Assembly (NCBI RefSeq): GCF_002850605.1 | Contig: NZ_NXGB01000002.1 | Span: 1 to 64,000 of the forward strand | Direction of reading: 5' to 3' | Source of the DNA: Pasteurella oralis | GTDB lineage: Bacteria; Pseudomonadota; Gammaproteobacteria; Enterobacterales; Pasteurellaceae | Length of the DNA: 64,000 nucleotides | Part shown: positions 30,684 to 40,298 of the stretch, one piece after another | How positions within the stretch are numbered: position 1 is the stretch's first letter | Layout: each line of letters begins with the position of its first letter | The notes under the pieces: generated by a model | Databases searched by the model: none | Seen by the model: the letters and a program-made list of their open reading frames with translations, nothing else | What the model was told of the DNA's origin: nothing | Translations under genes and position numbers: made by a program

Positions 30684-31358
30684 ATGATAAAAAAATTAAA
30701 AACATTGTCTTTAACGTCATGGATAGCTATTTTATCCATGATTATATCTCTATATTCTTGTCATTCATTACAGAAACAACAAGAAACCAATGCAAAGCCT
30801 TATTTGAAATTCATTGCAGATAGATATGCTTTCCCTAATGCAGATGGCAAGTTATATTTTGGTGCCTTAGTCAAAAATATAGGTTTAGGTCCCGCATTGA
30901 TTACGTCAGTTTCTATTTCTACTCATAAACAAGAATATGAGTTAAATAATCTTTCTCCACAACAAGAATATATGACATTACGGAATATTTTTCGTGATAA
31001 TGGGTTCAATTTTGATGAGGGTTGTCGATTTTTTCCACAAGGTATGATTTCTGTGAATCAAGGAATTATCGCAGGAGAAAGTATTCCATTGATTATTTAT
31101 CCTGAATGGGATAATCAAGATATACTAATGACATACAACAGAATGCTGTTAAAGTTAAAACCTGAGGAAGAGCTGAATTTTGAGGATAATGTTTATCACG
31201 CGTTGTATATGAAAAGAGAAATTTGCCAAAGACAAGTACTAGCTATTTTAGCGAATGGCATCACATTAAATGTCGAGTATAAATCTATTTATGGCAAAAT
31301 AAATGATAAGAACGATCGAATAAAAATATTGAAAGTGAAATATGATGAAAACTATTGA
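30684..31358 (+). CDS. unknown membrane-anchored protein
   Basis: 224-residue protein with one N-terminal hydrophobic segment (TSWIAILSMIISLYSC), probably a membrane anchor; the Cys at its end is not in a good lipobox. The rest looks soluble: KPYLKFIADRYAFPNADGKL, FGALVKNIGLGPALITSVSI, which resembles the beta-rich external domain found after single N-terminal helices in uncharacterised gammaproteobacterial proteins. The ATG at 30684 follows GAGAAAG. Its last codons overlap the next gene by 17 bases, so both are probably co-translated. AT-rich, atypical codon use; maybe acquired. No function assigned. Confidence 0.65.
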   Translation: MIKKLKTLSLTSWIAILSMIISLYSCHSLQKQQETNAKPYLKFIADRYAFPNADGKLYFGALVKNIGLGPALITSVSISTHKQEYELNNLSPQQEYMTLRNIFRDNGFNFDEGCRFFPQGMISVNQGIIAGESIPLIIYPEWDNQDILMTYNRMLLKLKPEEELNFEDNVYHALYMKREICQRQVLAILANGITLNVEYKSIYGKINDKNDRIKILKVKYDENY

Positions 31359-31938
31359 AATCCACCCATTTCCGCCTATTTTTCCACCGCATGCCAAAAT
31401 AATGATGATGGGGACGTTTCCGCCGAAAGAAGACAAGCGGTGTATGCATTTTCATTATCCTAATTTTCAAAATGATATGTGGCGGATTTATGGTTTAGTA
31501 TTCTTTAATGATGCTGCCCACTTTCAAGTGAAAGGTGAAAAACGATTTGATCCTATACGTATTGAAGCTTTTTTACGCGAATGGGGGATTGGGTTATGCT
31601 CCACAATTCATACTGCGATTCGTGAAAAAGATAATGCGTCTGATAAATTTTTAACTGTAGTAGAGCCTGTTGATCTGGCTCAGGCTTTAACGCAAGTCCC
31701 AAATTGTCGCTGGCTATTTACGACTGGTGGTAAAGCAACAGAAACACTTTTAAGTTTGTTACCAGAAAAAATAATACCACCTAAAACCAATCAATTTATT
31801 ACTTTTTATTATGCAGGACGTGAACTAAACTTGTACCGTTTACCTTCAACCTCAAGAGCCTATCCAATGAGTTTGCTAAATAAAACAAAAGCCTACCGCG
31901 ATTTCTTTGAATTAACTGGGATCTTAGCTAAAGAGTAA
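31342..31938 (+). CDS. uracil-DNA glycosylase-family protein
   Basis: 198-residue protein of the uracil-DNA glycosylase superfamily. Visible features: MMMGTFPPKEDKR near residue 20-33 in the position of the glycosylase G-x-x-P-G-type motif, the FHYPNFQNDMWRIYG segment, CSTIHTAIREKDNASDKFL and a late LPSTSRAYPMS block (family motif with Ser in place of the typical His). Likely recognises a damaged base in DNA, or has lost catalysis. Two in-frame ATG codons (31342, 31345) are possible starts. Overlaps the previous gene by 17 bases. Confidence 0.75.
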   Translation: MMKTIEIHPFPPIFPPHAKIMMMGTFPPKEDKRCMHFHYPNFQNDMWRIYGLVFFNDAAHFQVKGEKRFDPIRIEAFLREWGIGLCSTIHTAIREKDNASDKFLTVVEPVDLAQALTQVPNCRWLFTTGGKATETLLSLLPEKIIPPKTNQFITFYYAGRELNLYRLPSTSRAYPMSLLNKTKAYRDFFELTGILAKE

Positions 31939-32015
31939 AAAGAATTCATCGTCAATAAATCTAAACTTTGTTAAGATAAACTTCATTTTTACTGATTATT
32001 TTGCAAGGAGACACT

Positions 32016-32465
32016 ATGCATTGCCCTTTTTGTTCTACAGAAGAAACTAAAGTGATTGACAGTCGTTTAGTGTCTGATGGTTATCAAGTCCGTCGTCGTC
32101 GTGAGTGTGGAAATTGCCATGAACGTTTCACTACTTTTGAAACCGCAGAATTAATCGTACCAAAAATTATTAAAAATGATGGTACTCGCGAACCTTTTAA
32201 TGAAGATAAATTACGGCGTGGTATCCAACATGCTTTAGAAAAACGACCAGTCAGTGCAGATGATGTTGAACAAGCGATTAGTCATATTATGCACTGTTTA
32301 AGAGCAACGGGTGAGCGTGAAGTGCCAAGTAAATTAGTAGGTACTTTAGCGATGGAAGAATTAAAAAAACTAGATAAAGTCGCTTATATTCGTTTTGCGT
32401 CAGTCTATTTAAGTTTTGATGATATTAAACAATTTAGTAAAGAAATTGAGAATTTAAGAGATTAA
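32016..32465 (+). CDS. nrdR: transcriptional repressor NrdR
   Basis: Repressor of ribonucleotide reductase genes that senses ATP/dATP. 149 residues: zinc ribbon with CPFC (residues 3-6) and ECGNCHERF, then an ATP-cone domain (about 45-135). Starts at the ATG after the strong AAGGAG site; the five codons upstream in frame are not needed. Two bases before ribD. nrdB, a likely target, is near the right edge of this window. Confidence 0.95.
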   Translation: MHCPFCSTEETKVIDSRLVSDGYQVRRRRECGNCHERFTTFETAELIVPKIIKNDGTREPFNEDKLRRGIQHALEKRPVSADDVEQAISHIMHCLRATGEREVPSKLVGTLAMEELKKLDKVAYIRFASVYLSFDDIKQFSKEIENLRD

Positions 32466-32467
32466 AG

Positions 32468-33601
32468 ATGAGCGAATTCAGCGTACAAGATGTTGCGTTT
32501 ATGCAAATGGCATTAGATCTTGCGCAGCAAGGACAATTTACGACCACACCTAATCCTTCTGTGGGGTGTGTTCTTGTCAAAGCTGGACGCATTGTTGGAA
32601 AGGGTTTTCATTTTAGGGCTGGAGAGCCACATGCGGAAGTGATGGCGTTGCGAGAAGCGGGTGAAAATGCACGTGGTGCGACTGCTTATGTGACTTTAGA
32701 GCCTTGTTCTCATTTTGGACGTACTCCACCTTGTGCGAAAGGGCTAATTGAAGCGGGTGTTGTTAAAGTAATTAGTGCTATGTATGATCCAAATCCACAG
32801 GTTGCAGGCAAAGGTTTGCAAATGTTAGCTGAGAATGGCATTGAAAGTGCGGTCGGTTTGTTAGCAGAAAAAGCAGAATGGCTTAATCGTGGTTTTTTAA
32901 AGCGAATGCGTACAGGAAAACCTTTTGTGCAATTAAAAATGGCAATGAGCTTGGACGGGCGTACGGCACTAGCTAATGGCGAAAGTAAGTGGATTACTAA
33001 CGCGTTATCTCGTGCTGATGTACAAGTAGAGCGAGCTAAAGCATCGGCAATTTTATCTGCCAGCCAAACAGTGATTGCAGACGATCCTTTGCTTAATGTG
33101 CGCTGGGAACAGTTACCTGAACCAGTTCAGCAAGCTTATTCAGTAGAAAATTTACGTCAGCCAGTACGTGTGATTTTAGATTCACAACACCAAGTTACAT
33201 CGACAAAACGTTTATTTAAGATTGATGCACCAGTTTGGTTAGTGAGCAAAACAGCACGAGATCTTGCAGATTATCCGGTTTTCTGTAAACAGATTCTGCT
33301 AGCAGATACATCACATTATTTACAAGATCTCATGTTTGAATTAGGTCAGCGTCAAATAAATACAGTATGGATTGAAGCGGGTGCGACTTTGGCAGGGGCA
33401 TTAATTGAACAGAATTTAGTGGATGAGTTAATTATTTATACTGCCCCCAAATTGCTTGGTGATGAGGCAAGAGGGTTGTGTAAACTTCCACATTTAACTC
33501 AACTTGCTGATGCGACGTTATGGAAATTACATTCCATTGAGCGACTTGGTGATGACATCAAATCCATTTATCATCCAATAGTTATGGAGCCAAAATGTTA
33601 A
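32468..33601 (+). CDS. ribD: riboflavin biosynthesis protein RibD (deaminase/reductase)
   Basis: Two-domain enzyme for steps 2 and 3 of riboflavin synthesis. 377 residues: N-terminal CDA-type deaminase with zinc motif HAEVMALREAG and PCSHFGRTPPC (about residues 50-90), C-terminal NADPH-dependent reductase (about 150-370) with FVQLKMAMSLDGRTA. Stop overlaps the degS start (ATGTTAA), 7-base overlap. nrdR-ribD order is common in gammaproteobacteria. ribH and ribA are elsewhere in this window. Confidence 0.95.
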   Translation: MSEFSVQDVAFMQMALDLAQQGQFTTTPNPSVGCVLVKAGRIVGKGFHFRAGEPHAEVMALREAGENARGATAYVTLEPCSHFGRTPPCAKGLIEAGVVKVISAMYDPNPQVAGKGLQMLAENGIESAVGLLAEKAEWLNRGFLKRMRTGKPFVQLKMAMSLDGRTALANGESKWITNALSRADVQVERAKASAILSASQTVIADDPLLNVRWEQLPEPVQQAYSVENLRQPVRVILDSQHQVTSTKRLFKIDAPVWLVSKTARDLADYPVFCKQILLADTSHYLQDLMFELGQRQINTVWIEAGATLAGALIEQNLVDELIIYTAPKLLGDEARGLCKLPHLTQLADATLWKLHSIERLGDDIKSIYHPIVMEPKC

Positions 33602-34623
33602 GAAAACTTATTCGTTCGGCAGTAATTGGTTTAGCCTGTGCGTTATTTATTTTAGTTGCACTGCCGAATTTGAATCATTTGAATTTTTTCCAACCTGAAC
33701 CTATGTCTTTTAAAGAGGCGGTTCGTATTGCTTCGCCAGCTGTAGTGAATGTATATAATCGTGCATTTTCCTCAAATAGTCGGGATCAACTTGAAGTAGG
33801 TAATTTAGGTTCAGGTGTCATTATGTCAAAAGATGGTTATATCCTGACAAATAAACATGTGATTCAAAATGCGGATCAAATTGTTGTAGCACTGCAAAAT
33901 GGGCAGCTTTTTGATGCAAGTTTGATTGGTTCAGATAGTTTAACTGATTTAGCTGTATTAAAAATTCGGGCAGATAATTTATCCACAATTCCGCAGAATC
34001 CCAAACGTCAAGTACATGTTGGTGATATTGCTTTAGCCATTGGTAATCCTTATAACTTAGGGCAAAGTGTTTCACAGGGGATCATTAGTGCGGTTGGACG
34101 TAATGCTGTGGGTGATTCTGTTGGGCGTCAAAACTTTATTCAAACCGATGCTTCAGTCAATCGCGGTAATTCAGGTGGTGCACTAATTAATTCATTAGGT
34201 GAGTTAATTGGGATTAATACCTTGAGTATTAGTAAAACTTCTAATGAGATTGCAGAAGGGTTAAACTTTGCGATTCCAATTGAGCTGGCTAATGATGTGA
34301 TGAAAAAAATTATTCGTGATGGACGGGTTATTCGAGGTTATTTTGGAGTACAAAGTGATATTTTCTTTAGCAATGGGCAGGGTGTGAATATTGAAAAAGG
34401 GATATTGATTACCAATGTCAGTCCAGATAGCCCAGCAGGCAAAGCAGGTGTGAAAGCAGGAGATATTATTTTGAAAGTAGGTGATGTGGAAGCAATTTCA
34501 CCAGCACAAATGATGCACGTTATTAGCAATACCCGTCCAAATACAAAATTGAATGTTGTCATTTTACGCTTAGGTAAACAAATTGAGCTACCTGTAGTGA
34601 TAGAAGAGTATCCAATTAATTAA
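33595..34623 (+). CDS. degS: periplasmic serine protease DegS
   Basis: Membrane-anchored HtrA-family protease that starts sigma-E activation by cutting RseA when unfolded porins bind its PDZ domain. 342 residues: N-terminal anchor (about 5-25), trypsin-like domain with His in ILTNKHVIQN, Asp in SLTDLAVLKI and Ser in NRGNSGGALIN, then one PDZ domain (about 250-340). The single PDZ and the uncleaved anchor separate it from the DegQ-type protease at 45.9 kb. Overlaps ribD by 7 bases. Confidence 0.94.
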   Translation: MLRKLIRSAVIGLACALFILVALPNLNHLNFFQPEPMSFKEAVRIASPAVVNVYNRAFSSNSRDQLEVGNLGSGVIMSKDGYILTNKHVIQNADQIVVALQNGQLFDASLIGSDSLTDLAVLKIRADNLSTIPQNPKRQVHVGDIALAIGNPYNLGQSVSQGIISAVGRNAVGDSVGRQNFIQTDASVNRGNSGGALINSLGELIGINTLSISKTSNEIAEGLNFAIPIELANDVMKKIIRDGRVIRGYFGVQSDIFFSNGQGVNIEKGILITNVSPDSPAGKAGVKAGDIILKVGDVEAISPAQMMHVISNTRPNTKLNVVILRLGKQIELPVVIEEYPIN

Positions 34624-34625
34624 CT

Positions 34626-35228
34626 ATGTCAGAAATCAAAATTCAAACTAGCCACTTTTTTGCATGTTTAGATCGATTGAGATTAATTCAACGTTGGTCT
34701 TTAATGCGTAATCTTGAAAAAGAAAATTTAGCCGAGCATAGCTTACAGGTGGCTTTTGTGGCGCATACTTTGGCACTGGTCAAAAATAAGTTTTACCAAG
34801 GCAATGTCAATCCTGAAAAAATTGCTGTCATTGCGATGTATCATGATACTTCGGAAATTTTTACGGGTGATTTGCCGACACCAATTAAATATTTTAATGC
34901 GGAAATCACACAAGCTTATAAACAAATTGAAAATGCGGCTGAATTCCATCTGCTTTCTTTATTACCAGAAGCATTACAGTCAGAATTTGCTCTTTATCTC
35001 AATTCGCAAGCAATTTCAGCAGAAGAAAAACATATTGTAAAACAAGCTGACTTGATTTGCGCCTATATAAAAGCACAATTTGAACTTGAAAATGGCAATC
35101 AAGAGTTTAAAGCCGCAAAAGTGCGGTTAGAAAAATTAATGAATCAATGGTATAGCCAGGAAATGGATTATTTTATGCAAGTATTTATTCCAAGTTTTGG
35201 GAAGTCTATTGATGAAATTGCTTTATAA
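34626..35228 (+). CDS. yfbR: 5'-deoxynucleotidase YfbR
   Basis: HD-domain phosphohydrolase that dephosphorylates deoxyribonucleoside 5'-monophosphates. 200 residues. Metal ligands are seen as His in AEHSLQVAFVAH, the HD pair in IAMYHDTSEIFTGDLPTP and Asp in VKQADLICAYI. Follows degS by two bases, so the nrdR-ribD-degS-yfbR set is probably one transcript, ending in a strong terminator. Confidence 0.94.
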   Translation: MSEIKIQTSHFFACLDRLRLIQRWSLMRNLEKENLAEHSLQVAFVAHTLALVKNKFYQGNVNPEKIAVIAMYHDTSEIFTGDLPTPIKYFNAEITQAYKQIENAAEFHLLSLLPEALQSEFALYLNSQAISAEEKHIVKQADLICAYIKAQFELENGNQEFKAAKVRLEKLMNQWYSQEMDYFMQVFIPSFGKSIDEIAL

Positions 35229-35232
35229 AGAA

Positions 35233-35266
35233 AGGGCAGATTATTTCATCTGCCCTGAATATTTTT
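35233..35266 (+). terminator. terminator after yfbR (convergent with modE)
   Basis: AGGGCAGAT / ATCTGCCCT perfect 9-bp stem, then GAATATTTTTT. Confidence 0.85.
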
Positions 35267-36048
35267 TAGTAAAGTGTCGCTAAGATAATTTGTTCGGGAT
35301 CGATGTAAAGCCAAACTTGTTCATTAACTTTTACCTGATCTGTTTGAGTTGAAGTTGCACAAAATTCAATATCCTCTTTGCCTACAGTTAAAATAATTTC
35401 TTCCATTTCTCCTTTGTCAGTAATCTCTTTGACCTGTGCAGGAAATATATTGAGCATATTTTCAGCTGGTGCATGACGTTGGATTTTAACCCATGGCGCT
35501 TTAATCATCATCATGACTTCTTTACCCAAAACGAGTTTCAAACGCACCGCGCTTTTTTCAGTGATAGAAACAGTTAAATGCTGTGGAAGACCTTGGATTT
35601 CAATATCCACAAAACAATGAATATTTTCATGACGTAAATTCGCTATTTTGCCAAAGAACTGATTACGCGCACTACTTTGTAATGAAAATCTTGCTGTTGC
35701 ATGTAATACGCTGTCTAACGGTAAACTTTCATCTTGTAAAATATGAAAAGCCTTTTCTTGTGTTTTTTCTAATAAATCATAAAGTTGCAATAAACGTTGA
35801 GCGTAGACGGTTAATTCTGTTCCTCCACCATTTTTACCACCAACATTGCGCTCAAGTAGTGGTTTAGGGCTAATATCGTTCATTGCCGCTAAATGATCCC
35901 ATGCACTTTTATAACTTACTTTAGCATTTTTTGCGGCTTGATTAATTGAACCGCATTTTTGAATCTCTTTTAATAAACGTACTCGTTTAGGATCAACAAA
36001 AAGTTGTTGTTGTAATTTGATGGTGAGTAAAATTTCAGTATTTAACAT
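35266..36048 (-). CDS. modE: molybdate-responsive regulator ModE
   Basis: Represses molybdate uptake genes when molybdate is bound. 260 residues in the E. coli arrangement: N-terminal winged helix (about 15-75, INQAAKNAKVSYKSAWDHL and RNVGGKNGGGTEL), a linker helix, then two tandem molybdate-binding TOBE domains (SARNQFFGKIANL and the second half, ending IILATLY). The GGAG ribosome site sits six bases before the ATG at 36048 and three before another at 36051; I use the former. Divergent from modABC with an operator between. Confidence 0.93.
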   Translation of the reverse strand: MLNTEILLTIKLQQQLFVDPKRVRLLKEIQKCGSINQAAKNAKVSYKSAWDHLAAMNDISPKPLLERNVGGKNGGGTELTVYAQRLLQLYDLLEKTQEKAFHILQDESLPLDSVLHATARFSLQSSARNQFFGKIANLRHENIHCFVDIEIQGLPQHLTVSITEKSAVRLKLVLGKEVMMMIKAPWVKIQRHAPAENMLNIFPAQVKEITDKGEMEEIILTVGKEDIEFCATSTQTDQVKVNEQVWLYIDPEQIILATLY

Positions 36049-36135
36049 CATTTTCTCCAGTATCTGCGCCAAACTTTGATATCTCTCACATTTTAAAGGA
36101 AAGTCTATTTTTTATATAGTATTTCTTTGTTAAAA

Positions 36136-36159
36136 CATTGTATAATTTTTTACATAATG
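36136..36159 (+). promoter_or_regulatory. ModE operator upstream of modA
   Basis: A 24-base inverted repeat of the same length as the E. coli modA operator. It begins CATTGTAT and ends TACATAATG; the E. coli site, as I remember it, begins CGTTATAT and ends TACATAACG. It lies about 30 bases before the modA start in the modE-modA gap, where an operator is expected. Not tested. Confidence 0.7.
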
Positions 36160-36188
36160 TTTTCTTATCAATAAATGGAGCGATTTCT

Positions 36189-36953
36189 ATGTTCAAATTA
36201 AAAACAATCTCGAGTTCACTTGCGCTAGCATGTTTCGTATTTTCTGTTTCTGCACAAGCTAAAGTGACTGTTTTTGCTGCTGCATCGATGACAAATGCGT
36301 TAAATCAAATTGCGGAAGACTATAAAAAAATTAAGCCAGAACAAGAGCTGGTTTTTTCATTTGCATCTTCATCAACATTGGCAAAACAAATTGAACAAGG
36401 GGCGCCAGCAGATATTTTTATTTCTGCAAATACAAAATGGATGAAACATTTGTCAGAGAAAGAATTGACAATCAAAGAAACAGAAAAAGTATTAGTTGGT
36501 AATGAGTTAGTCTTGATTGCACCACAATCAAGTAAGCTAAATGATGTTGATGTAGCGAAAGGAGAGTGGGTTGCTGAATTAAAAGATAATTTCTTATCTG
36601 TTGGAGATCCTGATCATGTTCCTGCTGGACAGTATGCAAAAGAAGCATTAACTCATTTAAAGCTCTGGGACAAAGTTGAAACAAAATTAGCACGGGGTAA
36701 AGATGTGCGTGCGGCATTAGCTTTAGTTGAGCGTACGGAGGCGCCTTTAGGTATTGTGTATAGTACTGATGGTAAAGTGAGTAAAGGTGTAAAAATTGTA
36801 GGTGTATTTCCAGCTGATTCTTATAAAGTGATTGAATACCCAGTTGCTTTGTTGAAAGACCATGATAATACAGACAGTCGTGCTTTCTTAACATACTTAG
36901 AATCTGCTGAAGCAAAAAAAGTGTTTGCAGATTATGGTTTCGCCGTGAAGTAA
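36189..36953 (+). CDS. modA: molybdate-binding protein ModA
   Basis: Periplasmic binding protein of the molybdate ABC transporter. 254 residues: Sec signal peptide (about 1-23, ending SVSAQA), then AKVTVFAAASMTNAL, FASSSTLAKQIEQGAPADIF (oxyanion contact Ser residues) and DPDHVPAGQYAKEALTHLK. The ATG at 36189 has GGAG 9 bases upstream; the longer open frame is not needed. Followed by a hairpin before modB, which could adjust relative output. Confidence 0.95.
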   Translation: MFKLKTISSSLALACFVFSVSAQAKVTVFAAASMTNALNQIAEDYKKIKPEQELVFSFASSSTLAKQIEQGAPADIFISANTKWMKHLSEKELTIKETEKVLVGNELVLIAPQSSKLNDVDVAKGEWVAELKDNFLSVGDPDHVPAGQYAKEALTHLKLWDKVETKLARGKDVRAALALVERTEAPLGIVYSTDGKVSKGVKIVGVFPADSYKVIEYPVALLKDHDNTDSRAFLTYLESAEAKKVFADYGFAVK

Positions 36954-36972
36954 TTTTTCATATACAATAAAT

Positions 36973-37003
36973 AGGGACGCTAATTACGCGTCCCTCTTCT
37001 TTT
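36973..37003 (+). terminator. intercistronic hairpin between modA and modB
   Basis: AGGGACGC / GCGTCCCT perfect 8-bp stem followed by CTTCTTTTA. Weak T-run suggests partial termination, giving more ModA than ModBC. Confidence 0.65.
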
Positions 37004-37066
37004 ACCTGTATAAAGTGCGGTCTATTTTGAGCAAATTTCAATAATAATAACGTTAAAGGATTGGTC

Positions 37067-37795
37067 TTGTTTACTCAACTTCTCATGGCTCTTGGTCTAA
37101 GTACGATGGAAATTCAAGCAGTTAAATTGAGCTTGAGTGTTTCTGTGAATGCGATTTTATGGAGTTTACCTCTTGCAATTTTAATCGCTTGGCTGCTTGC
37201 ACGTAAAAACTTCTATGGTAAATCTATGATCAGTGGGGTGGTTCATTTACCTTTAGTTTTACCACCAGTTGTGATTGGCTACTTATTGCTAGTAGCAATG
37301 GGGCGAAATGGTTTCATTGGTAAGTATCTATATAGTTGGTTTGGCTTTTCTTTTGCATTTAGTTGGAATGGCGCTGTATTAGCTGCTGCGGTTGTGGCAT
37401 TTCCTTTAGTGGTACGTGCAATCCGCTTATCGCTTGAAAGTATTGATGTGAAACTAGAGCAAGCAGCACAAACTTTAGGCGCATCAGCGTGGCGTGTTTT
37501 TTTTACAATTACGTTACCGCTTTCGTTACCCGGTGTATTAGCGGGTGTTGTACTTGGTTTCGCACGTTCATTAGGTGAGTTTGGGGCAACAATTGCTTTT
37601 GTATCAAATATTGCAGGAGAGACGCAGACAATTCCACTGGCGATGTATACTTTCATTCAAACACCAGGGGCCGAAGAACAGGCAGCAAGATTATGTATTT
37701 TCGCGATAGTTTTATCGTTAATTTCGCTACTTTTATCTGAATGGTTAGCGAAAAATATGCAGAAAAAATTGGGGCAAGGCAATGTTACACATTAA
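37067..37795 (+). CDS. modB: molybdate ABC transporter permease ModB
   Basis: Inner membrane permease, 242 residues with five to six helices. The coupling EAA loop reads [16 protein letters not shown], followed by [20 protein letters not shown] and [15 protein letters not shown]. No ATG fits; AAAGGA at 37055-37060 is 6 bases before the TTG at 37067, and abuts the TTG at 37061, so 37067 is preferred. Overlaps modC by 14 bases. Confidence 0.92.
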   Translation: MFTQLLMALGLSTMEIQAVKLSLSVSVNAILWSLPLAILIAWLLARKNFYGKSMISGVVHLPLVLPPVVIGYLLLVAMGRNGFIGKYLYSWFGFSFAFSWNGAVLAAAVVAFPLVVRAIRLSLESIDVKLEQAAQTLGASAWRVFFTITLPLSLPGVLAGVVLGFARSLGEFGATIAFVSNIAGETQTIPLAMYTFIQTPGAEEQAARLCIFAIVLSLISLLLSEWLAKNMQKKLGQGNVTH

Positions 37796-38837
37796 TGTAA
37801 AAAAACAATTGGGTAATTTTGTCCTTGAAGCTGATTTAGCTATTCCTGCGCAAGGCGTTACTGCTATCTTTGGTTTATCTGGTTCAGGTAAATCTTCTTT
37901 AATTAATTTAGTCAGCGGCTTAGTTAAGCTTGATCAAGGAAAAATTTCTTTAAATCAGCGTGTATTAGTGGATACTGTCAACAATATTTGCTTACCTGCT
38001 TATCAGCGTCATATTGGTTATGTATTTCAAGATGCGCGTTTATTTCCACATTATAGTGTGAAGGGTAATTTGCTTTATGGCGTAGCAAAATTTGATCAGC
38101 AAGAGTTTGATTATATTGTTGAGTTATTAGGTATTGCGCATTTATTAAAACGATACCCGATCACTTTATCTGGTGGCGAAAAACAGCGTGTTGCTATTGG
38201 ACGTGCATTATTGACCAAACCTGAAATTTTGTTGATGGATGAACCTTTGTCAGCGTTAGATCTGCCTCGTAAACGTGAATTAATGACTTATCTTGAGAAG
38301 CTATCAAAACAAATTCAAATCCCTATTTTATATGTAACACACAGTCTAGAAGAATTATTACGATTAGCGCAGCGAGTAGTGTTACTTGATGAAGGAAAAG
38401 TTCGAGCTTATGACTTATTAGAAAATATTTGGGAAAATCCTTTATTTTTACCATGGAAATTAGAAGATGAGCAAAGTGCGGTACTTTCTTTACCCGTTTC
38501 ACAGCATAATGCAGATTATCAAATGACCGCACTCGCTTTGGCACAACAGCAAATTTGGATTAAAGCCCAAGACTGTCCGATTAGTGAAAAAATGCGTATT
38601 TGTATTAAAGGATCTGATGTTTCGATCAGTTTATTAATGCCAGAAAAAACCAGTATTCGTAATATTTTGCAAGGTAAAGTGCGTAAAATTGTACAAAGTG
38701 AAAATCGAGTGGATGTGCAAATTGCACTAGACGATAAAATTATCTGGGCAACGATTAGTAAATGGGCATTTAAAGAACTTGACTTGCAGCTTGAACAAAC
38801 CGTATTTGCGCAAGTAAAAGCGATTTCGGTAGTTTGA
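37782..38837 (+). CDS. modC: molybdate ABC transporter ATPase ModC
   Basis: ATP-binding subunit, 351 residues. Walker [13 protein letters not shown], signature [15 protein letters not shown], Walker [14 protein letters not shown] and switch His in [10 protein letters not shown]. The C-terminal domain (about 290-350) is a TOBE/MOP-type molybdate-sensing domain. Two uptake-signal-like cores lie in the gene (38475, 38524). Confidence 0.95.
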   Translation: MLHINVKKQLGNFVLEADLAIPAQGVTAIFGLSGSGKSSLINLVSGLVKLDQGKISLNQRVLVDTVNNICLPAYQRHIGYVFQDARLFPHYSVKGNLLYGVAKFDQQEFDYIVELLGIAHLLKRYPITLSGGEKQRVAIGRALLTKPEILLMDEPLSALDLPRKRELMTYLEKLSKQIQIPILYVTHSLEELLRLAQRVVLLDEGKVRAYDLLENIWENPLFLPWKLEDEQSAVLSLPVSQHNADYQMTALALAQQQIWIKAQDCPISEKMRICIKGSDVSISLLMPEKTSIRNILQGKVRKIVQSENRVDVQIALDDKIIWATISKWAFKELDLQLEQTVFAQVKAISVV

Positions 38838-38950
38838 ACAAAAACATAAAGCCAGACAAGTAAATAGGGGATTCTACTTTAGGGTATTTCGAGGTCTTTT
38901 CGCTAACATAATATGAGTATTACGGCTACTTTAGAATAAAAACTCATAAA

Positions 38951-38996
38951 AAACAGACCGCACTTTATTGCTAAAAAAGTAAAGTGCGGTCTGTTT
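38951..38996. terminator. inverted uptake-signal pair terminator (modC / dnaJ)
   Basis: Perfect 17-bp stem, from AAACAGACCGCACTTTA (38951-38967) to its complement (38980-38996), loop of 12 bases. T-run on the plus side, so it can end both convergent transcripts. The 113 bases between modC and this stem show no feature. Confidence 0.85.
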
Positions 38997-39005
38997 TAGA
39001 GACAT

Positions 39006-40124
39006 TTACTTACCTAAATTATCAAAGAAGTTTTTTACACCATCAAAGAAGCTTGATGATTTAGGCTTGTGATTGGAACCTTCTAGGCTTTCTTCTAATT
39101 TACGCAATAATTCTTTTTGTTCTTCGTTTAGTTTAACAGGTGTTTCCACAATGATTTTGCAGATTAAATCGCCTGCATAGTTGCTACGTGTTGAAGTCAC
39201 ACCTTTACCACGCATACGGAATAATTTCCCTGTTTGCGTTTCTGCTGGAATTTTAAGTTTTACACGACCATTTAAGGTTGGTACTTCAATTTCTCCACCT
39301 AATGCTGCCATCGTAAAACTCACGGGTACTTCACAGTATAAATTATTGCCATCGCGTTCAAAAATATGGTGATTGCGTACATGAATAACCACATATAAAT
39401 CGCCATTTGGTGCACCATTTTCACCTGCAGCGCCTTCACCTGATAAACGCAATTGGTTACCTGTATCTACCCCAGCTGGAATTTTGACTGAAAGATTTTT
39501 CTTTTTATGAACACGTCCATCGCCATGGCAAGATTTACATGGCTTCTCGATTTTTTTCCCTGAGCCATGACAAGTCGGACAAGATTGCTCTGTAACAAAG
39601 AAACCTTGTTGACGACGGATACGACCTGCACCATGACAAGTTGGGCAAGTTTCTACTTTAGAGCCTTTTTCTGCACCAGAACCATCACAACTATCACAAT
39701 GTGCAAGTGTATTAATTTGGATATCTTTAGTGGTACCGCGTACGGCTTCTTCTAGGCTAATGTCAAGATCATAGCGCAGATCATCACCACGTACGACACG
39801 TTGGCGACCACGACCACCACCAAAAATATCGCCAAACATATCACCGAAAATATCGCCGAAGTCAGCACCACTAAAACCACCACCACCGAAGCCACCTTGC
39901 TCAAAAGCAGCGTGACCGAATTGATCATAATTAGCGCGTTTTTGCTTATCGCTTAATACTTCATAAGCTTCTTGGATTTCTTTAAATTTTTCTTCGAGTT
40001 CTTTGTTGCCTTGCGTACGGTCAGGATGGTACTTCATCGCCAATTTTTTATAGGCACGCTTGATTTCTTTTTCATCTGCACCACGTTCAACACCGAGAAC
40101 CTCGTAATAATCTTTTTTTGCCAT
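39006..40124 (-). CDS. dnaJ: chaperone DnaJ
   Basis: Hsp40 co-chaperone that delivers substrates to DnaK and stimulates its ATPase. 372 residues: J domain with HPD in [10 protein letters not shown] (about 30-38), Gly/Phe-rich linker (about 76-115), four CxxCxGxG zinc repeats ([32 protein letters not shown]) and C-terminal substrate-binding domains. Full length. It lies 2 kb downstream of dnaK on the same strand with metY and a small gene between, whereas dnaK-dnaJ are adjacent in most relatives. Confidence 0.97.
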   Translation of the reverse strand: MAKKDYYEVLGVERGADEKEIKRAYKKLAMKYHPDRTQGNKELEEKFKEIQEAYEVLSDKQKRANYDQFGHAAFEQGGFGGGGFSGADFGDIFGDMFGDIFGGGRGRQRVVRGDDLRYDLDISLEEAVRGTTKDIQINTLAHCDSCDGSGAEKGSKVETCPTCHGAGRIRRQQGFFVTEQSCPTCHGSGKKIEKPCKSCHGDGRVHKKKNLSVKIPAGVDTGNQLRLSGEGAAGENGAPNGDLYVVIHVRNHHIFERDGNNLYCEVPVSFTMAALGGEIEVPTLNGRVKLKIPAETQTGKLFRMRGKGVTSTRSNYAGDLICKIIVETPVKLNEEQKELLRKLEESLEGSNHKPKSSSFFDGVKNFFDNLGK

Positions 40125-40269
40125 AATGTTTACTGTTTCCGTTTATTTTACTACTTTAAATCGAATGGATTTTGTTATCTGTCAGGAATAATTTATGTGC
40201 TATTTCTGATTTTTAAAGAGATAAGCTAATATTTCTTGATAAAAAATATGAACTTATTGCTTTTAATTG

Positions 40270-40290
40270 AGGGCAGAAAAAATCTGCCCT
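40270..40290 (-). terminator. hairpin after metY
   Basis: AGGGCAGA / TCTGCCCT stem with a 5-base loop directly after the metY stop. No clear T-run on the minus strand. Confidence 0.5.
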
Positions 40291-40298
40291 AATATTAA

